Positions 1-7,105 of a stretch of DNA of 43,276 nucleotides are shown here, one piece after another. The translations under genes were made by a program, and so were the position numbers. Numbering within the stretch: position 1 is the stretch's first letter; each line of letters starts with the position of its first letter. This DNA comes from CAZIUL01 sp964542475 (GTDB taxonomy: Bacteria > Planctomycetota > B15-G4 > CAYZWU01). The notes beneath the pieces are model-generated. The model made no database searches. It had not been told where the DNA came from and was given only the letters and a program-made list of their open reading frames with translations. The stretch spans positions 1 through 43,276 of the forward strand of contig CAZIUL010000034.1 in assembly GCA_964542475.1 (NCBI GenBank). Direction: 5' to 3'.

Positions 1-16
1 TTTTTAAAAAGCAATA

Positions 17-1792
17 TTATACGTCACTGTATTTGTGGACTGAAGTACTTAGCAGGGCAGCGAGGTTGTTCATGGAGACGAGGGTTTCCCTATGTTTTTC
101 ACCAAGGATACGCTTCCTGGCTGCTAGCACTTCTCGGAGAATGGTTTCGGCATCGGGAAACCTGCTGCTTTCCATGAGCAGTGAAGCGAGGCTGCTCTTG
201 GTTTGAAGCACCTGAACGCTGTCTTTGCCAAGGAGCTCCTGCCGGGTTTCGAGAACATGGCGGAGCATGGCCTCCGCTTCTGATACCCTGCCGAGTTTCA
301 GATAGACCGATGCAAGGTTACACTCGGCCATCAGCGTGTTTTCATGCCTTGTTCCGAGATCGCGCTTCCAAGCCTCGAGCGCCTCGGTGAGCAGTTTCTC
401 AGCCTCGGGCAGGCGGTCCAGGTATGAAAGCGTTACAGCAAGGTCGTTTTTCGATTTAACCGTGTCTGTGTGTTCATCACCAAGGACACGCTCACGGATG
501 TCAAGCGCGATGCGGTGCTGCTCAGCCGCGGCATTGTAGAGCCCCAGTGTCAGGTAGGTGTACCCGATCGTGTTCCTGACCGATGCCGCAACCTCGGGCT
601 GCCCTGAAAGCTCGGTGCCGATATCGCCGGCTGCGTTGTCGAGCAGCTCGGCGACCGTTACATTTCTTCCTTCGATGTCAGGGTTAGCTGCCATGAATAT
701 CTTCTCGAGGTAGCTGTTTATGGCGAGCGCCTTTTCCCTCTCGGACAGGATCCGCGAGAACGACCACAGCATGTTGAGCAGAAGAAAGAGCACGGCCAGA
801 ACCGCAATCAATGCGGCAGCGCCAACTGCCGGGTTGCGCTTGATCTTTTTCCATGCCTTGTAAAAGATAGAGGCGGGTTTTGCACCGATGACCTCGCCTT
901 GAAGATAGCGGTTAAGATCGTCTCTGAACCCGGACATGTCCTGGTAACGGCGGATCGCGTCTTTTTCCATTGCTTTCAGGCAAATGAGAGCGAGATCCGT
1001 TGGAACGCGCGGATTAAGCTTGCGCGGATCCTTCGGCTCCTGAAGGATGATCTTCTTCAGGACCTCGTGGCTGGTTTTTCCCTCGAACGGGCGCTTGAGA
1101 GCGAGCGCTTCGTACAGGGTAACACCCAGGGAGTAGATGTCCGTCCTGTGGTCGATCCCGATCCTGCGGCTCATGGCTTGTTCGGGGGACATGTAGAAGG
1201 GGGTGCCCGCGAAATCTCCGGTGCGGGAAAGAGCGAGCGCTCCCTCGACCCGGGCAAGGCCGAAGTCAGTGACCTTGGGTTGACCGTCAGGCGTCAGGAG
1301 TATGTTTGACGGCTTAACGTCCCGATGGATAACGCCCATCTTGTGGGCATGGTCGAGCGCGTCAGCGACCTCGAGCACCAGGACAGCCGTTTCTCGGAAG
1401 TAGCCAATCTGCGGGCTCTTCGATTTTCTGAGCCGGTCAAGGTGGTCGGCAAGGGTCCGCCCGTCCTTGACAAGCTCCTGGGCGATGTAGTGCATGCCTT
1501 CGTGCTCGCCCACAGAATACACAGCCACAATACCCGGGTGGCTCTGGCGCCCTCCGGCCTCGGCTTCGCGCCTGAATTTGCCTACAGCGCTGTCTGAGAA
1601 GGAGAGGTGCTGCGGAAGGACCTTCAGCGCCACTTTCCTGCGAAGCGACATCTGTTCGGCTTCGAATACCTTGGCCATGCCGCCGGATCCGATCTCGCGG
1701 ATGATCCGGAAATCGCCCAGCACCCAGGGCCGATTCGAACGGTTGTTCGGGCTGTTGGCTCTTGAGTCCTCGGTTGACCCGTTTTTTTCCAT
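17..1792 (-). CDS. Membrane Ser/Thr protein kinase with C-terminal TPR repeats
   Basis: Phosphorylates Ser/Thr of unknown partners at the inner membrane. Numbered from the start chosen here (591 aa), a Hanks-type kinase domain covers about residues 25-300: glycine loop GSGGMAKV, ATP-binding Lys57 (ALK), catalytic HRD at 156-158 and DFG at 176-178. One hydrophobic segment (about 322-344) is followed by four TPR units of the 'ALDIRERVLG' type with the usual 42-residue period. An upstream ATG (1855) lies just downstream of a TATAAT box and would leave almost no leader, so the third Met (1792) was preferred; no strong ribosome site decides it. The last TPR breaks off after 'NNLAALLS', followed by an unrelated tail and a stop, so the array ends in mid-repeat. 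The gene is divergent from the phosphofructokinase. The kinase call is firm; the start and the substrate are not. Confidence 0.9.
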   Translation of the reverse strand: MEKNGSTEDSRANSPNNRSNRPWVLGDFRIIREIGSGGMAKVFEAEQMSLRRKVALKVLPQHLSFSDSAVGKFRREAEAGGRQSHPGIVAVYSVGEHEGMHYIAQELVKDGRTLADHLDRLRKSKSPQIGYFRETAVLVLEVADALDHAHKMGVIHRDVKPSNILLTPDGQPKVTDFGLARVEGALALSRTGDFAGTPFYMSPEQAMSRRIGIDHRTDIYSLGVTLYEALALKRPFEGKTSHEVLKKIILQEPKDPRKLNPRVPTDLALICLKAMEKDAIRRYQDMSGFRDDLNRYLQGEVIGAKPASIFYKAWKKIKRNPAVGAAALIAVLAVLFLLLNMLWSFSRILSEREKALAINSYLEKIFMAANPDIEGRNVTVAELLDNAAGDIGTELSGQPEVAASVRNTIGYTYLTLGLYNAAAEQHRIALDIRERVLGDEHTDTVKSKNDLAVTLSYLDRLPEAEKLLTEALEAWKRDLGTRHENTLMAECNLASVYLKLGRVSEAEAMLRHVLETRQELLGKDSVQVLQTKSSLASLLMESSRFPDAETILREVLAARKRILGEKHRETLVSMNNLAALLSTSVHKYSDV

Positions 1793-1843
1793 GAGATTTC
1801 CAGCCGCCATGCAGAACAATAAGCGGGTTCTTCTGTGCCATGG

Positions 1844-1874
1844 ATTATACAGCATCTACGCCTTTGTTTTGCAA
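1844..1874 (-). promoter_or_regulatory. Candidate promoter of the TPR kinase gene
   Basis: On the minus strand a perfect TATAAT (1849-1844) follows a TTGCAA hexamer (1874-1869) with a long 19-nt spacer. Transcription would begin close to the ATG at 1840 region, which argues for translation from the ATG at 1792. The spacer is off-optimum, so the assignment is tentative. Confidence 0.3.
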
Positions 1875-1886
1875 ATCAAAATACGC

Positions 1887-1928
1887 GGAAATACCTTGAA
1901 TCGTGCCGCTCGATCAATAAGGTATTCC
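1887..1928. promoter_or_regulatory. Inverted repeat in the leader region of the phosphofructokinase gene
   Basis: GGAA-a-TACCTT (1887-1897) and AAGGTATTCC (1919-1928) are complementary over ten base pairs with one bulged A, separated by about 21 nt. It lies between the divergent kinase and phosphofructokinase genes, about 40 nt before the phosphofructokinase start. It could be an operator or a leader hairpin; nothing in the sequence chooses between them. Confidence 0.35.
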
Positions 1929-1965
1929 GTTTCACGGTCCCCCTTGTTTGAATGGAGCAGAAATC

Positions 1966-3168
1966 ATGGTCAACGTTAAGAAAAAAAAGAGAATCATCGG
2001 GATCCTTACAGGCGGCGGAGACGTTCCCGGGCTCAACCCCGTTATTCGTGCGATTACGATTCGCGCCACGCGGGAAGGGTTCAAGGTGATCGGGATCAGG
2101 CGAGGCTGGAAAGGAATGATAGAGATAGTGCCGGACAAGGACGCGGACAACAGCGGTAACTTCCAGGTGCTTACAGAGGAGCTCGTCAACAAGACCGGAA
2201 GAACCGGCGGCACCTTTTTGCATACGTCGAGAACCCGTCCGAGCCACGTGCCGAGGATCGATGTTCCGAAGCGCCTGAAGGACAGGTACGATGACGATGT
2301 AAACGACCTGACACCCGAAGTCCTGAAGAACCTCGAATTTCTCGGCATTGACTACCTGATCCCAATCGGTGGTGATGACACCTTGAGCTATGCTGTTCGG
2401 CTTCACAATGATGGTGTGAAGGTTATCGGGATCCCGAAAACAATGGACAACGACGTGCCCGGCACTGACTACTGCATCGGATTCAGCACATGCGTGACGA
2501 GGACCATCGAGTTGACCCACAGCTTGAGGACATCGGCAGGTTCGCACGAACGCATCCTGGTTATTGAAGTCTTTGGAAGGTATGCGGGCTTCTCCGTGCT
2601 CCTTCCCACCATGGCAGGGGCTGCCAACAGGTGCGTGATACCGGAGTACAAGTTCGATATCGAGAAACTCACCGAGCTGCTCGTAGAGGATCGTTTCACC
2701 AATCCGAGCAGATACTCTGTGGTCCTGGTTTCCGAGGGCGCTGTGTTCAAGGGGGGGGAGATGGTTTTTACGGATCATGAGAAAGACGCTTACGGTCACA
2801 AGAAGCTCGGGGGTATCGGGGACGAGGTGTCCGCCGGTCTAAGGGATCTTTCGCCCAGGCACAACAACAATCAGGGGATCAACGTGATCAACCAGAGGCT
2901 TGGCTACCTGGTCCGGTGCGGGGATCCGGACGCGATCGATTCGATCGTTCCCATGGCGTACGGAAACCTGGCCCTTGACCTGTTGCTCGAAGGAGTCACC
3001 GGCAGGCTGGTGATCTTGAAAAGCGGACGCTACGACAACGCTCCGATCGATGTGGTGACGAGCTATAAGAAGGTTGTGGATGTGCATAAGTACTACAACA
3101 TCGACCGGCTGCGTCCCCTGTACAAGAAATTCGAGTCTAAGGCGCTTTTCATCATGGCAAGCGATTGA
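1966..3168 (+). CDS. 6-phosphofructokinase, probably pyrophosphate-dependent
   Basis: Phosphorylates fructose 6-phosphate to the 1,6-bisphosphate in glycolysis (cytosol). It is 400 aa from ATG 1966, preceded by GGAG at 1954-1957 with 8-nt spacing; an in-frame TTG at 1948 lacks such a site. The N-terminal glycine loop GGGDVPGLN binds the phosphoryl donor. Two positions that separate donor classes can be read: Asp138 in GGDDT (Gly in typical ATP enzymes, GGDGS) and Lys158 in PKTMDND (Gly in PGTIDND). Asp plus Lys is the pattern of PPi-dependent enzymes, so PPi is the likelier donor, and the reaction would then be reversible. The family is certain; the donor is an inference from these two residues. 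The gene stands alone between a divergent kinase gene and the ABC operon. Confidence 0.93.
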   Translation: MVNVKKKKRIIGILTGGGDVPGLNPVIRAITIRATREGFKVIGIRRGWKGMIEIVPDKDADNSGNFQVLTEELVNKTGRTGGTFLHTSRTRPSHVPRIDVPKRLKDRYDDDVNDLTPEVLKNLEFLGIDYLIPIGGDDTLSYAVRLHNDGVKVIGIPKTMDNDVPGTDYCIGFSTCVTRTIELTHSLRTSAGSHERILVIEVFGRYAGFSVLLPTMAGAANRCVIPEYKFDIEKLTELLVEDRFTNPSRYSVVLVSEGAVFKGGEMVFTDHEKDAYGHKKLGGIGDEVSAGLRDLSPRHNNNQGINVINQRLGYLVRCGDPDAIDSIVPMAYGNLALDLLLEGVTGRLVILKSGRYDNAPIDVVTSYKKVVDVHKYYNIDRLRPLYKKFESKALFIMASD

Positions 3169-3181
3169 AACCCGGTATACG

Positions 3182-3199
3182 GGCGAAAACCCTTTCGCC
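3182..3199 (+). other. Stem-loop just after the phosphofructokinase stop
   Basis: GGCGAAA (3182-3188) and TTTCGCC (3193-3199) form a perfect 7-bp stem with a 4-nt loop, 14 nt after the stop codon. No T-run follows, so it is not a classical intrinsic terminator; it may protect the 3' end or act with other factors. Confidence 0.4.
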
Positions 3200-3235
3200 G
3201 TCTGGACGTTCCATTTCGGGAACAAAGGGGAGGGG

Positions 3236-3275
3236 TAATTGTTAATCGACAATTATTAGTCATTATATGATAATG
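3236..3275. repeat. Two adjacent AT-rich perfect inverted repeats
   Basis: TAATTGT (3236-3242)/ACAATTA (3249-3255) and CATTAT (3261-3266)/ATAATG (3270-3275) are two separate perfect palindromes within 40 bp, in the spacer between the phosphofructokinase gene and the GntR operon. They could be binding sites; no factor can be named. Confidence 0.35.
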
Positions 3276-3355
3276 TGTTAGCGTCGCCAGCCCTCTTTCT
3301 CCAGCCTTATGCCTCAAGCAAAAAGATAAAAAAGACAAAAAAAATAAAGAATTCG

Positions 3356-3385
3356 TTGGACAATCCCGATGGCGTGTAGTATAGC
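3356..3385 (+). promoter_or_regulatory. Promoter of the YtrA-type ABC operon
   Basis: TTGGAC (3356-3361) and TATAGC (3380-3385) are separated by 18 nt. The 35 bp upstream (about 3318-3352) contain several A-tracts that resemble an UP element or intrinsically bent DNA. The next gene starts 49 nt downstream. The -10 hexamer is only a moderate match. Confidence 0.4.
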
Positions 3386-3389
3386 TCTG

Positions 3390-3411
3390 GTGTACTGGTT
3401 GAATAGAACAC
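3390..3411. promoter_or_regulatory. Candidate operator of the GntR/YtrA-type regulator
   Basis: A 22-bp imperfect palindrome with outer arms GTGTACT and AGAACAC (six of seven positions complementary) lies where transcription from the promoter above would start. YtrA-type regulators usually repress their own operon by binding such a site, so autorepression of the ABC operon is the natural reading. This is inference from position and symmetry only. Confidence 0.4.
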
Positions 3412-3434
3412 TAAAACAGTAATGTAGGTGTAGC

Positions 3435-3839
3435 ATGTTTCTTAATGTAGAACACTCGAGCGGAGTTCCGATTTACCGCCAGATCATGGAACAGATCAGG
3501 TACTCGATCGCCAGGGGAGCGCTCGATCCGGGCGATCAGCTCCCTGCCATCAGGCAGCTTTCCATGGAGCTCAAGGTGAACCCGAACACGGTTGTCAAGG
3601 CCTATTCGGAGCTTGAGCATGGAGGGGTGGTTGTCACCCGGCGGGGGATGGGAACTTTCGTGTCCGAAATGAAAGTGGAAATCAGCATGGAAGGAAAGAT
3701 GGAGATAATCGAGAAATTCGTTGAGCGCATGGCTGTAGAGGCTGTGCGGCTCGGATTGAGCGAGGCAGAGATCAAAAGTATCGTCGATAAAACCCTTTCC
3801 CGTTTTTATGCGGTAGAGGGAAAAGGAGAGCAAGCATGA
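3435..3839 (+). CDS. GntR-family transcriptional regulator, YtrA subfamily
   Basis: DNA-binding regulator of 134 aa. Residues about 10-75 are the GntR winged helix ('PIYRQIMEQIRYSIARG', 'LPAIRQLS', 'VNPNTVVKAYSELE', 'RRGMGTFV'). Only about 55 residues follow, in helices, without the larger effector domain of the FadR or HutC groups; this short tail is typical of YtrA. An AGG at 3426-3428 supports the ATG. It is the first gene of an operon and its ATGA stop/start overlap couples it to the ABC ATPase. YtrA-type proteins commonly repress the ABC transporter operon they sit in. The ligand is unknown. Confidence 0.92.
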   Translation: MFLNVEHSSGVPIYRQIMEQIRYSIARGALDPGDQLPAIRQLSMELKVNPNTVVKAYSELEHGGVVVTRRGMGTFVSEMKVEISMEGKMEIIEKFVERMAVEAVRLGLSEAEIKSIVDKTLSRFYAVEGKGEQA

Positions 3840-4714
3840 ACCACGCCATAGAAACAAGGGGCCTGCGCATGTGTTACAGAAAAGGCCTCAAGGTGCTTGA
3901 CGGCTTGGACATGAAGGTGCCCGTTGGTTCGGTCTACGGTTTTATCGGCCGCAACGGCGCAGGAAAGACAAGCGCGATCAGGATCATCATGGGCTTGATA
4001 AAGCAGGAGCAGGGTTCTGTTCGTGTCCTTGGTGAGTCGGCTTTTCCCATGTCCGTTGAGACGAGACAGCGAGTGGGCTACCTTTCCCAGGACCAGAAGA
4101 TGTTCGACTGGATGAGCATTGACAAGCTGATCGATTTCACATCCACGTTCTACCCGACGTGGGATGAGGGTTACGAGCGTACCCTTGTGAAGAAGTTGGA
4201 GTTGCCGAGAAACGTGCCTGTCGGGCATCTGTCCGTGGGTGAGCGGCAAAAAGCGGGACTCCTGCTGGCGCTCGCGCCGCGTCCGGATCTCCTGATCCTG
4301 GACGAGCCGGCTGCAAGTCTCGACACCGTGGTCAGGAGATCGTTCCTGGAATCGATCCTCGACATTCTCACCAGGGAGGGGATCACGGTTCTGATCTCGT
4401 CGCAGATACTTACCGACATAGAACGGGTAGCGGACAGAATAGGCATCCTGTCCCGCGGGAAGATGCTGCTCAGCGCGCCGCTCGACGAGCTGAAAGAGAA
4501 GATCAAGCGGCTGCGCATTCGTTTTTCAGGAAAGCCGCCCGATTCTATCAAGGTGCCCGGATCGATCAGGACCGTGAGAAAAGGCAGGGAGGTTCTCATC
4601 ACCGTGTCGGAGTTTTCTCCCGGGCTTTGCGAGGAGCTCCGCGAAACCCTGGGCGCTGATGTGGAAGTCCAGGATGTTGATCTCGAGGATATTTTCATCG
4701 AGCTCGTGGGATGA
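3836..4714 (+). CDS. ABC transporter ATP-binding protein (YtrB-like)
   Basis: Cytoplasmic ATPase subunit, 292 aa. Walker A GRNGAGKT at 38-45, ABC signature LSVGERQ at 132-138 and Walker B LILDEP at 153-158 are intact. The signature Gly of the usual LSGGQ is partly replaced, as often seen in this drug/lantibiotic-type subgroup. The start overlaps the GntR gene by four bases (ATGA). With the permease downstream it should form an ABC-2-type exporter; its cargo cannot be read from the sequence. YtrA-controlled exporters in Firmicutes respond to cell-wall antibiotics, so an envelope-stress role is possible but not shown. Confidence 0.93.
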   Translation: MNHAIETRGLRMCYRKGLKVLDGLDMKVPVGSVYGFIGRNGAGKTSAIRIIMGLIKQEQGSVRVLGESAFPMSVETRQRVGYLSQDQKMFDWMSIDKLIDFTSTFYPTWDEGYERTLVKKLELPRNVPVGHLSVGERQKAGLLLALAPRPDLLILDEPAASLDTVVRRSFLESILDILTREGITVLISSQILTDIERVADRIGILSRGKMLLSAPLDELKEKIKRLRIRFSGKPPDSIKVPGSIRTVRKGREVLITVSEFSPGLCEELRETLGADVEVQDVDLEDIFIELVG

Positions 4715-4721
4715 TTATTGT

Positions 4722-4747
4722 TTGCCCTTGTCGCCCTTTGCGGGCAA
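4722..4747 (+). other. Intercistronic hairpin between ATPase and permease genes
   Basis: TTGCCC (4722-4727) pairs with GGGCAA (4742-4747), with an inner GCCC/GGGC alternative. It fills most of the 52-nt gap and ends 9 nt before the permease AGGAGG site. It may tune mRNA stability or permease expression relative to the ATPase. Confidence 0.3.
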
Positions 4748-4766
4748 CGGCGAATCAGGAGGAATC

Positions 4767-5693
4767 ATGTATAGTGCGGTGTTTTCGAAACAGTGGCCCG
4801 AGGTACGCGACAGGATCTGGACCTACCCGATTGTTGCGGCAACGTTAACGGTTTTAATGCTGGCGCCGGACCTCATGTCTTTTATTATTTCCGTTATTTT
4901 GGTTGGGGTGTTTCTTGCCGCGGACATGGCGGTGCAGCTCGGAGGTGATGACGTCCGGTACAACAGCTTCGAGTTCATCTTCACCAGGCCGATCAACAGG
5001 CGCAGCTACTTCACGGCAAAGTTCCTTTTCGGTCTTGTGCCCATTACCGGGATCGTCGTGTCTCAATTTATCCTGGAAGCCATCAGGTTCCGGGAGCTTT
5101 TCTGGTGCCTGGTTTCCGAACCGATCGAGCCGACCAGGCCGTTCGGATGGAACGACTTGATTGTTCTTGGCGAGTACGGCCTTGTGCTCGTGGCCGCGCT
5201 TTTTCTCACTTACTCGATCGTTCATTTCATGTGCTCGATGACGAGAAGCGAGTCTTCTTTTTCAGCTTTTATAATTCTCGGTGTCATCGCCGCAGGCGTT
5301 TACACATACTGCGCCGCGTTCCTGGTTAATCGATGGATACCGCTTGATAATACAGGCGTTACAGAGGCTGGGGCTCCGCCGCTTCCAATCCTGCTTGTGC
5401 TTACCTTGATCGTTTTTCTAATCGTCCCAGGTGCGGTGTTTTTCTTAATTGCCAGGGAGCGTTATGCCGGGTGTGAGCTGCCGCTGTCCGTGAAAAGTGG
5501 AACCGGAACATCGTCAGCAGGGTTCTGGCTGTTTTTTGTCATAATTTTTGTTTTGCTGCTGGCCCTGCTTTCATTCTTCCTTGTGCGAGGGGAAAAAGTC
5601 CCCTCAGAAAAAGAACAGTCCGAAAACCGGCACCGGCTTGAAGAGCTCCGGCAAAATGAGCTCCCTGTAAATGGAGGCAAAGGCAATGAGTGA
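4767..5693 (+). CDS. ABC transporter permease (ABC-2 type)
   Basis: Inner-membrane permease partner of the preceding ATPase, 308 aa. ATG 4767 has an ideal AGGAGG at 4757-4762; a longer reading upstream overlaps the ATPase gene and is not needed. About seven hydrophobic segments can be seen: two around residues 18-50, and others near 85-105, 130-150, 160-185, 205-230 and 245-270. They follow the short motif 'FIFTRPINRRSYFTAKF', which resembles the cytoplasmic coupling region of ABC-2 permeases of the YtrC/bacitracin type. The C-terminus is a charged cytoplasmic tail. It overlaps the next gene by 8 nt. No cargo can be assigned. Confidence 0.85.
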   Translation: MYSAVFSKQWPEVRDRIWTYPIVAATLTVLMLAPDLMSFIISVILVGVFLAADMAVQLGGDDVRYNSFEFIFTRPINRRSYFTAKFLFGLVPITGIVVSQFILEAIRFRELFWCLVSEPIEPTRPFGWNDLIVLGEYGLVLVAALFLTYSIVHFMCSMTRSESSFSAFIILGVIAAGVYTYCAAFLVNRWIPLDNTGVTEAGAPPLPILLVLTLIVFLIVPGAVFFLIARERYAGCELPLSVKSGTGTSSAGFWLFFVIIFVLLLALLSFFLVRGEKVPSEKEQSENRHRLEELRQNELPVNGGKGNE

Positions 5694-6936
5694 GACAGTA
5701 TTCACGATCGTAACGGTAGCTTGCCTGTTTTTGATGTTCAGGTCAGCAGCGCGAAAAAAACCGGGACACGGGATTTTCAGGAGCTGGCAGGCCTGGATGG
5801 TGTGTGTTGGATCCGTTCTTTTTGCCGTGCCCGGTATAATCTTTATCGCAGGCCTTGGTGCGCCTTCTTCGCAGGAGATCGGGCCCGGTGCATGGGAAAA
5901 TATGATCACACCCGCTGGAGAGCCTGCAAGCCTGAATGAAGCGGATGTGTACCTTGTGAGGGGGGTGTCTTCGGTTGTAGGGGTTGAGAATTATCCCATA
6001 AACATGGTCCAGGCCGTGCTTGCATTGAACGAGGAAAGGGAATTTTGCCTCGATGGGGGGGGGAAGCTGCGCCTTTCGGTCTTACCCGGTTCTGACGCCA
6101 CCGGCCTAAAGCGGATTTCGCTGAGATATGTTTTCGAATCATCCGGGGGGCACGCGAACGGCACCGGATGTTTTGACGAGTCGCGGCCCCGCGAGCTCGA
6201 ACAGGGATACCAGGCGTTTTACAAGGGGTTCAAGGCTAAATATGCCAGGGAAGCGGCATTCGGCAGCCTGTTTGTCGAAGATCACACGGATCTACGTTTT
6301 CACATCTTTGTGACACCGCTCAAGAACATAGACACGCTGAGCAGCGCTCCGGCTGATGCGTGGTGGAAGGAGCACGGCCGGAAGATCAGGTTGCCCGATC
6401 AGGACGAATTTGTTGTAAGGGAGCTCAGCTGGCAGTCAAGGGGAAGCGGCACGCACTCGGGCCTGTCCGAGATGGGCTACATTACAGGATGGAGTGTTCT
6501 TTTCATCTTAATCGGGTCCATCTGCCTTCTTACCGTGGTAAAGGCAAAGATACGGCTGGTCTGTTGTATTATAATCTACACAGTGATTTATACGGGTTCC
6601 CTTGACAGCCTCGCGCTCAGGATCGTCAAGGCGCACCTTATCGGGGAGGAGTCCGCTTCAGCAGCGCACGCAGCAATTGAAACCGCGGGCACGAGGCTTC
6701 ATCCGATCACTGCCGCACAGAACCTCATAGAGGCGGCATGTGCAAAACAGAGCGTGGAAAACCGGGTCGTGGCAATCAACTGCTTGAACCGCTCCCGCCT
6801 TCTTGACGCGCTTTCCATGAATAAGGGCCAAAAAGCGGCTCTGGAAGAGCTCGCATCGGACGAGAATCCGGAAATCGCCGCAGCAGCCGATTCAATACTG
6901 AACAGGATCTCCGCCGGGCAGGTGAGAGAAGAGTGA
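5686..6936 (+). CDS. Membrane protein of unknown function with C-terminal HEAT-like repeats
   Basis: 416 aa, not recognised as a named family. The start at 5686 has GGAGG at 5673-5677 with 8-nt spacing and overlaps the permease stop by 8 nt, so it is co-translated with the exporter. Two hydrophobic segments lie near the N-terminus (about 1-18 and 33-55). A roughly 200-residue hydrophilic region follows, probably extracytoplasmic, then a membrane hairpin near residues 265-310. The last about 90 residues are short alanine-rich helical pairs ('AAQNLIEAACAKQSVENRVVA', 'ALEELASDENPEIAAAADSIL') that look like HEAT/PBS repeats. Its place in the operon suggests an accessory part of the ABC exporter, perhaps a sensor or docking protein. 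Function is inference. Confidence 0.7.
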   Translation: MSETVFTIVTVACLFLMFRSAARKKPGHGIFRSWQAWMVCVGSVLFAVPGIIFIAGLGAPSSQEIGPGAWENMITPAGEPASLNEADVYLVRGVSSVVGVENYPINMVQAVLALNEEREFCLDGGGKLRLSVLPGSDATGLKRISLRYVFESSGGHANGTGCFDESRPRELEQGYQAFYKGFKAKYAREAAFGSLFVEDHTDLRFHIFVTPLKNIDTLSSAPADAWWKEHGRKIRLPDQDEFVVRELSWQSRGSGTHSGLSEMGYITGWSVLFILIGSICLLTVVKAKIRLVCCIIIYTVIYTGSLDSLALRIVKAHLIGEESASAAHAAIETAGTRLHPITAAQNLIEAACAKQSVENRVVAINCLNRSRLLDALSMNKGQKAALEELASDENPEIAAAADSILNRISAGQVREE

Positions 6937-7019
6937 TCGACCAGGCGAGCAAGGGCAATGCAGGCAAGCGCGGACAGAGAAGTGCAAAGATGCCTGCCGG
7001 CAACCCTGAACCTTGATCC

Positions 7020-7048
7020 TTGATCCTTGAACCTCCCCATGCTATACT
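7020..7048 (+). promoter_or_regulatory. Promoter of the beta-helix gene
   Basis: TTGATC (7020-7025) and TATACT (7043-7048) are exactly 17 nt apart, 58 nt before the ATG. The -35 lies in a short heptamer repeat (CCTTGAT twice, then CCTTGAA, 7011-7031). Confidence 0.55.
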
Positions 7049-7105
7049 ACTCCAATCACATTGTTTGACTCGCTTACTCAAACTAACGTGATCCAAGGAG
7101 CTGTC

